Assembly (NCBI GenBank): GCA_034435975.1
Contig: DAOTWD010000005.1
Span: 1 to 54,066, forward strand
Direction: 5' to 3'
DNA from: CAKZQX01 sp034435975
GTDB taxonomy: Bacteria; Chloroflexota; Chloroflexia; Chloroflexales; Chloroflexaceae
DNA length: 54,066 nt
Shown: positions 27,429 through 36,744 of the stretch, in pieces
Layout of the letters: each line of letters opens with the position of its first letter
Position numbering within the stretch: position 1 is the first letter of the stretch
Position numbers and translations under genes: made by a program
The notes under the pieces: generated by a model
Told to the model about the DNA's origin: nothing
The model's database searches: none
Seen by the model: the letters and a program-made list of their open reading frames with translations, nothing else

Positions 27429-28217
27429 CTAGAGCGGGGGCCGAATAATCAGCACCAGCAACATCAGCAGGAGCAGCATCCCGCCTGCGCCAACCCAACT
27501 GAGTGACAGAAACTGCCGCACCACCACTGGCGGATAGAGTCGGCGGTCAATCGTATACCGCGGTGCCAGCATCCATCCCGCCAGCATACCACCGATCAGC
27601 CCCCCGATATGCGCATAGTTGTCAATGATCCCGCCACCGGCGGTAAAGCCAATGATGAGATTGATCATCACAATCGTGATCATCCCCTGCAACTGGCTGC
27701 GCCCGGTATCCCCCAGAATTGTGCGCCCCAGATAGAAAAAGACCCCCAGTCCCCCAACCAGCCCGAAAATGGCCCCGCTGGCCCCAACAGAAGGATTGTG
27801 CGAAAACGCATACGAGGCGATGCTGCCCGACAGTCCGGCCAGAACATAGAGCGTCAGAAAGCGTAAAGAGCCATAAATACGTTCAGCCTGTGGCCCCAGA
27901 ATGTAGAGCGCATAGCCGTTAAACAGAATATGCAACAGGTTACCATGTAAAAACATCGCGGTGAGCAAGCGCCAGTACTCTCCCTGTACGATCAAATCAT
28001 TGCGCTTCCACCCCAGGTTCAAAATGGATGGACTGGGCGTAAAGACGTTTGTTGGGCCCGGTATCAACAACAGACTTAGAAAAACCGTTAGCACATAGAT
28101 AACAATATTGATAGCCAGTAATACCCAGACGGCGCGTGGCTCGTCGGTTGGTAGCGGCACCCTCATTGACTGTGATGGGGGTGAGATCGGATACGCGTCA
28201 CCATACGTTGGCGACAT
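27429..28217 (-). CDS. Rhomboid family intramembrane serine protease
   Basis: A 262-residue rhomboid with six to seven membrane helices, which cuts helices of other membrane proteins inside the bilayer. Catalytic Ser147 is in VGASGAIFGLVGG and His203 in NYAHIGGLIGGMLAGW. The oxyanion and structural residues are in FLHGNLLHILFNGYAL (His91, His96, Asn100), followed by GPQAERIYG. All residues needed for activity are present. The start ATG 28217 lies 31 bases after the murD stop; the longer frame to 28343 would overlap murD. It stands between murD and ftsW, so it is expressed with wall genes, but its substrate is unknown. Confidence 0.9.
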   Translation of the reverse strand: MSPTYGDAYPISPPSQSMRVPLPTDEPRAVWVLLAINIVIYVLTVFLSLLLIPGPTNVFTPSPSILNLGWKRNDLIVQGEYWRLLTAMFLHGNLLHILFNGYALYILGPQAERIYGSLRFLTLYVLAGLSGSIASYAFSHNPSVGASGAIFGLVGGLGVFFYLGRTILGDTGRSQLQGMITIVMINLIIGFTAGGGIIDNYAHIGGLIGGMLAGWMLAPRYTIDRRLYPPVVVRQFLSLSWVGAGGMLLLLMLLVLIIRPPL

Positions 28218-28248
28218 CCCCCGCTCGTCTTCATCGGCCTGATGTAGC

Positions 28249-29691
28249 TCAAAGGCCAATCGTTGCTCCTTTTTCACTGGTGACAATCCGCCGGAACTCT
28301 TCGCCCCGGTGAAATTCATTAAGGAACATACCAAAACTGGCACATCCCGGCGAGAGCAAGATCACATCGCCGGGGGCGGCCAGCGCCTGTGCCGCGTGTA
28401 TCGCTGCCGCAAAGTCTGTATACGGGCCGGAAATCGGCACTGAGCAGGACTGGCGGCGCACTGCATGTTCCAGTCGCTCAGTGGCGCTACCAGCCAGCAA
28501 GACCAGCGCCTTTACCCGCTGCGCAATCGTCTGTGCCAGAGTATCCAGTGGCAACTGTTTATCGGCACCACCGGCCAGCAGCACAATTGGTTCCGAGAAG
28601 CTGTGCAATGCTGCCTGCGCTGCAGTGGGGTTGGTCGCGGTCGTGTCGTTGACATACCGGATACCCGCATGTTCGGCCACCAGTTCCAGGCGATGCTCAA
28701 CACCGCCAAAGCTGCGAATGGCTGCCCGGATGTTGGCTGCACTGACTCCAGCGCTGTGAGCCAGCGTTGTAGCGGCCAGAACGTTTGCCAGATTATGCGT
28801 CCCCGGTAGCCGAATATCGGTCTGATCAGCAATATGCACTGTACCACAAACGATCTGACCATGCCTGGTGATGGAACAATCCGCGGTGCGCTCTGGATCA
28901 GCACTAAACGTATAGCAGCGTCGTGCCCTGGTATTGAGCGCATCAGCACCAGGCCGATAAAAGGGTACCGAACCAGACGCCCAGTTCTCCCGGGTCAGTT
29001 CTTCTGCTAGCACCACAACATCGCCGGCTGACTGGTGATAAAAAATCTGTTGCTTGGCCGTAATGTAGGCTTGCATTGAGCCATGATAATCCAGATGATC
29101 GGGTGCAATGTTAGTGACACAGGCATAGCGTGGACTCATACCGGCGGCCCCCAATCCCATCAGTTGAAAACTGCTCAACTCCAGCACTACTGGCGTGGTG
29201 GGGGTAATGTGCTCCAGTGCTTCCAGCGCCGATACCCGCAAATTGCCTGCTACCACTGTATCAGGATATTGTTGACGGAGCATCGCACCCGTCAATAATG
29301 TTGTGGTCGATTTGCCTTTCGTACCGGTAATGCCGATGATCGGGCCGGGACAGTGCCGAAAAAACAGCGTCATCTCGGTCTCGATCTGTGCCCCGGATGC
29401 TCGCGCCAGAGCAAGCCAGTGCGAGTCGGGCCGAACGGCGGGATTGACAACAATCATAGCGTGCTGGCTGAAATCCTCGGCACGATGCCCGCCCAGCACA
29501 TACTCCACCTGCGCTCCAGCCACATGGGCCGCATGGCGTAGCGCCGCCAGTGACTCGGCCAGTGCTTCTGCGGTTGCCATATCGGTGACCGTCACGTGCG
29601 CACCCTGACGGATCAGCCAGCGCGTTACGCCCAGGCCACCGCCATGAACACCTAACCCCATCACCAATACTCGTGTGCCACGCAGATGCAT
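28249..29691 (-). CDS. murD: UDP-N-acetylmuramoylalanine--D-glutamate ligase MurD
   Basis: A 480-residue Mur ligase that adds D-Glu to UDP-MurNAc-L-Ala. The N-terminal domain begins LRGTRVLVMGLGVHGGGLGVTRWLIRQGAHVTVTD. The P-loop is GITGTKGKSTTTLL. Other motifs are LELSSFQLMGL, TNIAPDHLDYHGSMQAYITAK, LPGTHNLANVLAA, YVNDTTATNPTAAQAAL, and LLSPGCASFGMFLNEFHRGEEFR. The PGCASFD-type motif, here with MF, is characteristic of MurD. It lies 127 bases after mraY; that gap has no gene. Confidence 0.96.
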   Translation of the reverse strand: MHLRGTRVLVMGLGVHGGGLGVTRWLIRQGAHVTVTDMATAEALAESLAALRHAAHVAGAQVEYVLGGHRAEDFSQHAMIVVNPAVRPDSHWLALARASGAQIETEMTLFFRHCPGPIIGITGTKGKSTTTLLTGAMLRQQYPDTVVAGNLRVSALEALEHITPTTPVVLELSSFQLMGLGAAGMSPRYACVTNIAPDHLDYHGSMQAYITAKQQIFYHQSAGDVVVLAEELTRENWASGSVPFYRPGADALNTRARRCYTFSADPERTADCSITRHGQIVCGTVHIADQTDIRLPGTHNLANVLAATTLAHSAGVSAANIRAAIRSFGGVEHRLELVAEHAGIRYVNDTTATNPTAAQAALHSFSEPIVLLAGGADKQLPLDTLAQTIAQRVKALVLLAGSATERLEHAVRRQSCSVPISGPYTDFAAAIHAAQALAAPGDVILLSPGCASFGMFLNEFHRGEEFRRIVTSEKGATIGL

Positions 29692-29818
29692 AGGCTTTTT
29701 ACCTGTCGTTTATTCCTGATTCACACGACGTACACCGTCACTTTTGACAAAACTGTTTTCGCCTGCGGGCGCTGCCGCAAGCGCAGCAAACTGACGAACC
29801 CGGCACGTACGTCTTATC

Positions 29819-30934
29819 TTATCGAGCGTGCCGGGACTCTGCAAAGGTGGTCATTGTTGTTATCGGGCCGGGTGCCACCTGGATAGGCTGGTTCTGGGCC
29901 GCAAACGTTAATGCCAGCGAAATACCAATCATGGCTGCCACCGTTGCAATCAACACAAACCGTTGCGTCACCTGCGGTTGACTCCAGCCTATCAACTCAA
30001 AATGATGATGCAGTGGTGCCATCTTAAAGATACGCCGTCCCTCACCAAACCGATAGCGTGTCCACTTGAAATACGTGGTCTGAATAATCACTGACAGTGC
30101 CTCGGCCACAAACACAATACCTACAACTGGTAACAGGAGCCATTGTTGCGATTGGAGAGCCACAATGGCCAGTACTGCCCCCAATGCCAGCGATCCCGTG
30201 TCACCCATAAATACCTGGGCCGGGTAAGCGTTGTACCACAAAAACGCGGCACAGGCCCCCACCAGCGTAAAACTAAAGGCCATCAGGTTCGTCAAGCGCG
30301 GTTCAGACAAAAATGTCATCACCCCATAGGCCGCGAATGCCAGGGTGAGACTCCAGCCAGCCAGACTGTCCAGGCCATCGGTCAGATTGACCGCATTGGC
30401 TGCGCCAACGATAATCAAAACTGCCAATGGAATAAACCCGACTCCAATGTTGATCATGCCCACCAAAGGAATACGTACCAGACCCTCGTTCTCCAGGCCA
30501 TAGGGCGCAGGCAAATAGAGGATCAGACTGGCAACCAGAGCGATTGCGAGCATGAGTAAGAACTTATAACGGATCGTAAAGCCATATGTTTTCGACCTGG
30601 ATCCGGTCAGGGTCATCCAATCATCGATCCCTCCCAGAACAGCGAAACTGATCAATACCGCCAGCGGTAAGAGTATCGACCAGCGATCGACCAGATTAAA
30701 GAGTACTGTCAGGATAACCACCGTGCTGATGATCATAATGCCACCCATTGTGGGCGTTCCCATTTTGGTCATATGGCTCTGTGGCCCCTCAATTCGAATT
30801 TGCTTTCCCAGTTTATGCTGCCGTGCAAAGCGTACCCACCAGGCACCGATGATCAAGGTCAAGATAAAAGCAGCAGCTGCCAGCAACAACGCACGCGCCA
30901 TATCATGAACCAGCACTGCACGCAGGACTTCCAC
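29819..30934 (-). CDS. mraY: Phospho-MurNAc-pentapeptide transferase MraY
   Basis: A 371-residue membrane enzyme with about ten helices that forms lipid I from undecaprenyl phosphate. Motifs are SHMTKMGTPTMGGIMI, LGGIDDWM with the catalytic Asp pair, NAVNLTDGLDSLAGW, YNAYPAQVFMGDTGSLALGAVLA, and MAPLHHHFELIGWSQPQVTQRF with the HHH motif. It starts with GTG 30934, one base after the murF stop, and the ribosome site GAGGAGG lies inside the end of murF, so the two are translationally linked. Confidence 0.97.
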   Translation of the reverse strand: MEVLRAVLVHDMARALLLAAAAFILTLIIGAWWVRFARQHKLGKQIRIEGPQSHMTKMGTPTMGGIMIISTVVILTVLFNLVDRWSILLPLAVLISFAVLGGIDDWMTLTGSRSKTYGFTIRYKFLLMLAIALVASLILYLPAPYGLENEGLVRIPLVGMINIGVGFIPLAVLIIVGAANAVNLTDGLDSLAGWSLTLAFAAYGVMTFLSEPRLTNLMAFSFTLVGACAAFLWYNAYPAQVFMGDTGSLALGAVLAIVALQSQQWLLLPVVGIVFVAEALSVIIQTTYFKWTRYRFGEGRRIFKMAPLHHHFELIGWSQPQVTQRFVLIATVAAMIGISLALTFAAQNQPIQVAPGPITTMTTFAESRHAR

Positions 30935-30935
30935 G

Positions 30936-32417
30936 TTACTTTACCTCCTCAGGGTGACGCTGTAGAGCGGTCACGATCTGTTCCAATGCAACGCCACGCG
31001 ATCCTTTTACCAGGACGTAGTCGCCAGGGCGCAGCATCGCTCGCAGCGCATCAACTACGTCATTGTTGCGCTCGAATACGAGAATATTGGCCGAGTCCAT
31101 GCCACTGAGTCGCGCTTCTTCGGCGATCCAGCGAGCACGGGAGCCAACACAGATCAGCTGCTGGGCCACCTCGGCCACACGACGGCCCACCATACGATGA
31201 GCCGATTCTTCAGCTGATCCCAATTCGAGCATATCCCCCAGGACGGCAATCCGCCGCCCATTCAAGTCGGCCAGTAGATTCAGCGCTGCCAGTGAAGAGG
31301 CAGGAGCGGCATTGTAGGTATCGTCAATGATCTGTGCCCCACCAACGCCTGGGACAACAAAGAGTCGCAGTTGTGTGGTTTTATCCTGAAGCCCCGCCAC
31401 AATGTCATCCCAACCCATGCCCAGTGTCAAGCCTACGGCGATAGCTGCCAGCGCCGTGTGCACACTGTGGCGTCCAAGCAGGGGCAGTGCCAGATAGACC
31501 TCTTCGTCCTGATAATGGGCACGAAAGGCAATTCCTTCCATCCCACGACTCTCAATGGCATCAGCCCAGAGTTCGGCTGCAGGGTCTATTCCATACCGTA
31601 ACACACGTGCGGGAGTACGCCCGGCCATACTCATAACGCGTTCGTCATCCGCGTTCAGAATCGCCACACCATCAGCGGGCAAGGACTCGACCAGTTCAGC
31701 CTTGGCATGAGTAATTGCCTCCATACTGCCCAATCGCTCGAGGTGCGAGGGGCCAACATTTGTCACCACCCCGATCTGCGGGCGGGCCAGATCAGCCAGA
31801 AAGCGGATTTCACCGGGGGCCCACATCCCCAACTCCAGCACAACGACATCATGCGCCGATGTTAACTGGAGTAAGGTCGTGGGGATGGTCACTTCACTGT
31901 TATAGCTCCGTTGAGTTTTTAACGTACAAAATCGTCGCTGCAGCACGGCTGCCGTGACCTCTTTCGTAGAGGTCTTACCAACGCTACCGGTAATGCCCAC
32001 CACTGTAGGCGCAAACTGGCGGCGATGATACACAGCCAGTCGTTGCAAGGCCATCAGCGGATCGTCCACACCAATGAGCAAAAACGTTGACGATGGCGCG
32101 GTACTCAACCCGTCACCAGTGGCGGGATCGACAAGGATCCAGGGCCGTTCCAGTTGTTCCAGTTCTGTCCGGCGCGGTTCAATTGCGGTTGGTTGCACCA
32201 GTGCCCCGACCGCGCCACGTTGTGCGGCCTCCGTCAGAAAGTTATGCCCATCAGTACGGTCGCCAGGCAAGGCCACAAACAGGGTGCCCGGCACAACGTC
32301 GCGTGAATCGGTCACGACTTCCGAAAACGCTACATGCTGCCATGCTGCCGGGATATGCGGCATCTGACGAGTGATTTTGGGTTGGACACCAAATAAAATA
32401 TGGATCAAACTGAGCAT
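30936..32417 (-). CDS. murF: UDP-MurNAc-tripeptide--D-Ala-D-Ala ligase MurF
   Basis: A 493-residue Mur ligase that adds the D-Ala-D-Ala made by Ddl. The N-terminal domain contains VVTDSRDVVPGTLFVALPGDRTDGHNFL. The P-loop is GITGSVGKTSTKEV. MurF-type signatures are VVVLELGMWAPGEIRFLADLARPQIGVVTNVGPSHLERLGS, and IIDDTYNAAPASSLAALNLL, where MurE would have DYAHTP. ATG 32417 has AGGAG seven bases upstream. murE, which often stands just before murF, is not here; a 159-base gap separates murF from the PBP gene instead. Confidence 0.95.
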   Translation of the reverse strand: MLSLIHILFGVQPKITRQMPHIPAAWQHVAFSEVVTDSRDVVPGTLFVALPGDRTDGHNFLTEAAQRGAVGALVQPTAIEPRRTELEQLERPWILVDPATGDGLSTAPSSTFLLIGVDDPLMALQRLAVYHRRQFAPTVVGITGSVGKTSTKEVTAAVLQRRFCTLKTQRSYNSEVTIPTTLLQLTSAHDVVVLELGMWAPGEIRFLADLARPQIGVVTNVGPSHLERLGSMEAITHAKAELVESLPADGVAILNADDERVMSMAGRTPARVLRYGIDPAAELWADAIESRGMEGIAFRAHYQDEEVYLALPLLGRHSVHTALAAIAVGLTLGMGWDDIVAGLQDKTTQLRLFVVPGVGGAQIIDDTYNAAPASSLAALNLLADLNGRRIAVLGDMLELGSAEESAHRMVGRRVAEVAQQLICVGSRARWIAEEARLSGMDSANILVFERNNDVVDALRAMLRPGDYVLVKGSRGVALEQIVTALQRHPEEVK

Positions 32418-32576
32418 GCCAATCTCCTGCCATAACGGGCAATGCGGCGGCATTGTAGCATAAATCTGGCCATAATGTTAGGCATAATGGTAGCTGTGGT
32501 GGCACTCTGGCTTGCAATTGCTCAGTGTAATCATCTCGATCCATTTTCATATTCGTAGTAGTGCAGGTTCGGCCCC

Positions 32577-34385
32577 TCACTGACCGGGGCTGAACAGGGC
32601 CGGGTCAGGCGGAATACGGGCATACCGCATCAGTTCATCCATGACGTTGTAGAAGACCGGGATAGCCGTGCCGACACCCCAGATGTCGTCCTTAGGTCGA
32701 TCGATTTTAACCAGCACCGCATAGCGGGACTCCTCGGCTGGAGCAAACCCTAGTACAGAACCAATGGTAAAATTGGGATCATACCCCCCTCCAGGGATAG
32801 GAATTGAGGAGGTGCCGGTCTTGGCCGCAACTTGATAGCCTGGCACCAGCCACTGATCGGCCCAGCTACCTGTGTGATGTACCCAGACGACCGGCGCATA
32901 ATGATTGGCTGCATGCACCAGCATACGGCGAATAGTCCAGGCGACACCTGGATCAACTACCTGGCGCACTGGCGTTGGCCGGGTATGTGTACAGGTATCA
33001 ACTTCACAGATCTTCTCGACAATATAGGGCTTCATCAGCAAGCCATTATTCGCAATCGCGGCTGCTGCCCGCACCATCTGGAGCGGTGTCGCTGCAATGC
33101 CCTGTCCATAAGAATTCGTCAACAGCAAGGCATCATTATAGAATGGCGAACTCGGATCATGCACCAGGCCACGCTCTTCGCCACCGAGTTCGATACCGGT
33201 TGGCTCACCGAAACCAAAATCGCGCACGATCTGATAGAAGCGTTCGGCACCGGTCATCTCATTCAATTGGAGTGCGCCCACGTTACTCGAGTAATAGAGT
33301 ACGCCTGTTGGGTCAATCGTTCCATTCCCGGCGCGATCCCAGTTGTGAAACTGGATACCCAGACGTTGGACTACCCCCGGATCATAAATTGGCGTATCAG
33401 CCGTCGCGGCACCCGTTTGCAGGGCGGCTGCGACGGTAATAATTTTGAAAGTACTCCCGGGTTCATACAGATCACTAATGGCAGGATTGCGGCTATACAC
33501 CTCTGGTGGGTAATCATAGTAGCGATTGGGATCGAAGGGTGGCCAGCTGGCCATGCCACGCACGGCGCCGGTGGCTGTCTCCATCACCACAATCGAACCA
33601 CCATCAGCATGATGCTGTTCAACCGCGTTCTTTAATTCCGCTTCGATCATATTTTGAATGAATGGGTCAACCGTCAACGTAAGATTAACGCCATCGCGAG
33701 GAGGCTGTCGTTGTTGGGGCGCAATCGCTATCGGGTTGCGAAACGGATCAAATTCAGCCGTCAGCGTCCCCGTGATGCCTCTGAGCGCAGTGTTGTAGAA
33801 ACTTTCTACCCCACCGATACCATCGTTGTTAAAATTGACGGCCCCGATGATCTGTGATGCGAACGATCCCTGGGGATAAATACGTCGAGGTTCGTAGATC
33901 AGGCGCAACCCTGGCTCGCCGAGCAGGGCAATCCGTTCAGCCACTGCTGGTTCCAACCAGCGAGCCACGTTGATCCAGTAGCGTTCAGTATTGGTCATCG
34001 CTTCCAGGATTTTTTGTTCATCCTGCCCCAGGAGGGGAGCCAGCGTCAGCGCCAGGCGCGGGGCTTTTTCGGGTGGAATATAGGCCGGTACTACCCACAG
34101 ACTCTCGCGCTCGACATCAATGGCCAGCGCATTGCCGTGGCGATCAGTAATTACGCCCCGACCTGGACGCAGGGTTATTTCATGGTTAATTTCACGGGCG
34201 GCTTTTGTTGCCAGTTCTTCACTGTGTAAGATTTGTAATTCTCCCAGGCGAAAAGCGACCCGTAAGAACAGCAACACGCTAAATACCAGGAGAACCTGAA
34301 TACGCCAGCGCGGAATATGGACATACGTATGCGCTGGTGCGCTATCTGTGCGATTGTGTGTATGTGTTACCAGGTGTGAAGCCAT
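32577..34385 (-). CDS. ftsI: Class B penicillin-binding protein (FtsI/PBP2 type)
   Basis: A 602-residue transpeptidase that cross-links septal peptidoglycan with FtsW. One membrane helix (about residues 28-45) is followed by the pedestal domain with RPGRGVITDRHGNALAID. The transpeptidase domain has S311-T-F-K314 (EPGSTFK), S366-S-N (YYSSN), and K522-T-G (KTGTSS). All active-site motifs are intact. There are no PASTA domains at the C-terminus. ATG 34385 has AAAGGA upstream. The place between the ftsL-like gene and murF is that of ftsI in standard clusters. Confidence 0.95.
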   Translation of the reverse strand: MASHLVTHTHNRTDSAPAHTYVHIPRWRIQVLLVFSVLLFLRVAFRLGELQILHSEELATKAAREINHEITLRPGRGVITDRHGNALAIDVERESLWVVPAYIPPEKAPRLALTLAPLLGQDEQKILEAMTNTERYWINVARWLEPAVAERIALLGEPGLRLIYEPRRIYPQGSFASQIIGAVNFNNDGIGGVESFYNTALRGITGTLTAEFDPFRNPIAIAPQQRQPPRDGVNLTLTVDPFIQNMIEAELKNAVEQHHADGGSIVVMETATGAVRGMASWPPFDPNRYYDYPPEVYSRNPAISDLYEPGSTFKIITVAAALQTGAATADTPIYDPGVVQRLGIQFHNWDRAGNGTIDPTGVLYYSSNVGALQLNEMTGAERFYQIVRDFGFGEPTGIELGGEERGLVHDPSSPFYNDALLLTNSYGQGIAATPLQMVRAAAAIANNGLLMKPYIVEKICEVDTCTHTRPTPVRQVVDPGVAWTIRRMLVHAANHYAPVVWVHHTGSWADQWLVPGYQVAAKTGTSSIPIPGGGYDPNFTIGSVLGFAPAEESRYAVLVKIDRPKDDIWGVGTAIPVFYNVMDELMRYARIPPDPALFSPGQ

Positions 34386-34444
34386 GCCTATCCTTTACAC
34401 TCTCCGGTGTTGTACGTGCATTTCATCAACACACGGATGTGCGG

Positions 34445-34894
34445 TTACCTGTCACCCTGTTCTCCATCAACGGTGGTATCTGCTGGTATCACGCGCTCTG
34501 CCTGCTGCTGTTCGCTCTCGGAATCAATCTCTGGCATTGGCACGGTATCAGCCGGCAACACCAGGTAGCGCACCTGGTTGCTATTCGTTGGACGCAGACC
34601 AAGTTCTACTGCACGGGCATAGATGCGCTTCAAATCCTGGGCAGCGGCATATTCCAGTTGCAACTGGCTACGGGTTCGCAGCAATTCGGTGCGGCGTGTC
34701 TCCAGTTCCACAATCGCATACCCCTTCGTTGCCACCACGCCGGTTTGCCCCAGAGCGATCAGACTCATCAGGCACAGCATAACCACCGCGATCAACAGCG
34801 ATCGGCTTATATCGAGCCGCAGATAACGCGGTAGTTCCCTGCGGCGTACCCGCGCCTGGCGAATGGGCGAAAGATCCTCAAATCGTATAGCCAT
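34445..34894 (-). CDS. FtsL/DivIC-like septum protein
   Basis: A 149-residue single-pass protein. It has a basic N-terminal tail, one helix (SLLIAVVMLCLMSLIALGQ), then a heptad-rich outer segment (AIVELETRRTELLRTRSQLQLEYAAAQDLKRIYARAVELGLRP), as in FtsL. The AVELGLRP turn is common in that family. The acidic tail has no known role. It is identified mostly by topology and position between rsmH and the PBP, because FtsL sequences diverge strongly. The start may be ATG 34894 or ATG 34900. It should form the FtsQLB/DivIB-DivIC-FtsL complex with FtsQ. Confidence 0.75.
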   Translation of the reverse strand: MAIRFEDLSPIRQARVRRRELPRYLRLDISRSLLIAVVMLCLMSLIALGQTGVVATKGYAIVELETRRTELLRTRSQLQLEYAAAQDLKRIYARAVELGLRPTNSNQVRYLVLPADTVPMPEIDSESEQQQAERVIPADTTVDGEQGDR

Positions 34895-34940
34895 AACCAT
34901 CCTTATATCCAGGCGTCTTGTAATACGCCTCTACATCGTT

Positions 34941-35903
34941 TTATCTTGAGAACACACCAATCCGTTCGGCAACCCGCATCCGCGCACTACGGCTACGCGG
35001 ATTGGCGCGGATTTCTGCTTCTGAAGGTTCCACCGGCTTACGGGTAATGATGCGCAGCCGTACTGGACGATCGGGTGCCTCACTGCCACCATAGCCGGAC
35101 TCGGCACGCAAAAACAACTTGACGATCCGATCTTCGAGCGAGTGAAAACTAATCACCACCAGCCGTCCACCTGGTCGTAAGAGTTCCACCGCCTGTGGCA
35201 AGGCAGCTTCCAACTGCTCAAGCTCACGATTCACGGCAATGCGTAAGGCCTGGAATGTGCGCGTTGCCGGATGAATGCGCACTGGGCGGCGACGGTTGCG
35301 CGCGTTGACCGGCATAGCTTGCACTACGATCCGAGATAGGTCGCCAGTGGTTAGAATAGGTTGCTGCTGACGTTGCTCCACAATACGACGTGCAATACGC
35401 CGCGAATAGCGTTCCTCGCCATAACGATAGATAATATCCGCCAGGCTCTGCTCGTCCAGGTTCGCCACCAGATCAGCGGCGGTGGTGAGTTGCATTGGAT
35501 TCAAGCGCATATCCAGCGGCCCATCGGTACTCAACGCAAATCCTCGTTCTGGCGTCTCAAGCTGATGAGACGAGACACCCAGGTCAAACAGAATGCCATC
35601 CACAGCGGAAAAACCCTGCGCCTGTGCCAGTGGCTGTATCGTGTCAAAGCTCCCCTGGCGCAGGCAATAGGCCGGCCCCTCCGCGGGTGTGCCAGTCACA
35701 GCCGCCAGTCGCGCATGACTGGCCTGAATAGCGGCTGGATCAGCATCGATCCCCAGCAACCGGCCACCGGGTTGAATACGTTGGAGCAACGCGGCGGCAT
35801 GCCCACCGCCACCAACCGTACTATCAATGTACATCTGTCCTGGCCGAGGTTGGAAAGCGGCCAATACCTCAGCTAGCAGCACCGGTGTATGAACATATGA
35901 CAT
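34941..35903 (-). CDS. rsmH: 16S rRNA (cytosine-1402-N4)-methyltransferase RsmH
   Basis: A 320-residue SAM-dependent methyltransferase (MraW) that methylates C1402 of 16S rRNA. It begins YVHTPVLLAEVLAAF, followed by YIDSTVGGGGHAAALLQ (SAM motif), GIDADPAAIQASHARL, DGILFDLGVSSHQLETPERGFALSTDGPLDMRLNP, and VISFHSLEDRIVKLFLR. The start is ATG 35903 with GGGAG eight bases upstream; the frame is open to 35918. It follows mraZ after 26 bases, the usual order. Confidence 0.97.
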   Translation of the reverse strand: MSYVHTPVLLAEVLAAFQPRPGQMYIDSTVGGGGHAAALLQRIQPGGRLLGIDADPAAIQASHARLAAVTGTPAEGPAYCLRQGSFDTIQPLAQAQGFSAVDGILFDLGVSSHQLETPERGFALSTDGPLDMRLNPMQLTTAADLVANLDEQSLADIIYRYGEERYSRRIARRIVEQRQQQPILTTGDLSRIVVQAMPVNARNRRRPVRIHPATRTFQALRIAVNRELEQLEAALPQAVELLRPGGRLVVISFHSLEDRIVKLFLRAESGYGGSEAPDRPVRLRIITRKPVEPSEAEIRANPRSRSARMRVAERIGVFSR

Positions 35904-35929
35904 ACTATGGACTCCCACCAGTACTGCTT

Positions 35930-36361
35930 CTACATACCCAGATCCGCGAGATGGGCCGCAATGGCACTCCCACTGGTATCAAGCGTATCCAGCACGCTCT
36001 GCCAACGCTCCCGCGACCAGATCTCAAAATAGGTATCAAGCCCGGCGATCACAACTGGCTCGACTAACCCGGCATACTCGCGCAAGTTGTGCGGGATAAG
36101 TATCCGTCCCTGACGATCCAGTTCAACCTCGGCAGCACCCGAGAAGAGCAGACGCCGTAAATTACGCGCCTCTTCACTGCCCAGTGACGAGGCACTGATC
36201 CGCCGGGCGAGCGTTTGCCAGATCGGTCGCGGGAATACCTGAAGACAGCGATCAAAACCGCGTGTCAGGACTAATCCCTCCGCCACCTCTTCGCGGAAGC
36301 GTGCCGGCACTGCCACGCGACCTTTGTCGTCAATGGTGTGTTCAAACTCACCTAAAAACAC
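35930..36361 (-). CDS. mraZ: Transcriptional regulator MraZ
   Basis: A 143-residue MraZ with two AbrB-like SpoVT domains. The first is FLGEFEHTIDDKGRVAVPARFREEV, the second LFSGAAEVELDRQGRILIPHNLREYAGL. MraZ binds repeated TGGGN boxes upstream of its own gene and regulates the dcw cluster. Such boxes are present about 245-270 bases upstream here (36604-36628). The start is GTG 36361. It is the first gene of the cluster. Confidence 0.96.
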   Translation of the reverse strand: MFLGEFEHTIDDKGRVAVPARFREEVAEGLVLTRGFDRCLQVFPRPIWQTLARRISASSLGSEEARNLRRLLFSGAAEVELDRQGRILIPHNLREYAGLVEPVVIAGLDTYFEIWSRERWQSVLDTLDTSGSAIAAHLADLGM

Positions 36362-36603
36362 GCTCCCGCGTCCTCTCTATCGGCACCAACGAACCGGGTT
36401 GATCTTATGGTATGCGGGCTAGTCTTGATTGAAATTACGACCTGGGAGAACTATTGAGTGTTATTTATTGGCAGTTCACCTTCATGATTTGCCATAGCAA
36501 AAATGTTCTAAACAGTTGTGTTCATCTTAATCACTACGATCAGCGCTGATGTTCATTGAGCCTGATTGCTGGTTAGAGATATACCAGAAAGTACGTTCGG
36601 TTT
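36362..36603 (-). other. Long untranslated leader of mraZ
   Basis: If transcription begins near 36634, mraZ has a leader of about 270 bases. It contains the 12-bp palindrome ATCAGCGCTGAT (36539-36550) and no credible reading frame on the minus strand. Its function is unknown. Confidence 0.45.
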
Positions 36604-36628
36604 CCCCACTTTTCCCCACTTTCCTCCA
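36604..36628 (-). promoter_or_regulatory. MraZ operator: three TGGGN-type boxes
   Basis: On the minus strand TGGAG (36628-36624), TGGGG (36618-36614) and TGGGG (36608-36604) are spaced by exactly five bases (10-bp period). This is the known MraZ recognition pattern. They begin about six bases downstream of the predicted transcription start, a position fit for repression. Confidence 0.85.
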
Positions 36629-36640
36629 CCAACGCCCCCC

Positions 36641-36669
36641 ATTATATACCACCTGTTGCCCCATTTCAA
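36641..36669 (-). promoter_or_regulatory. Main promoter of the dcw cluster
   Basis: On the minus strand TTGAAA (36669-36664) and TATAAT (36646-36641) are 17 bases apart, a near-consensus sigma70-type promoter pointing at mraZ. Predicted transcription starts near 36634. Confidence 0.8.
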
Positions 36670-36744
36670 GCTTTTTAGTATGCAATTGCCTTATGTACAG
36701 AAAAAGTCTTTACTGGGTCTGTTCGTATGCAGCGAGTCGTTCTG

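Noticed and set aside
32832..33635. 267-residue plus-strand open frame
   Set aside because: It is antisense to the PBP gene, whose active-site motifs are all in the minus frame.
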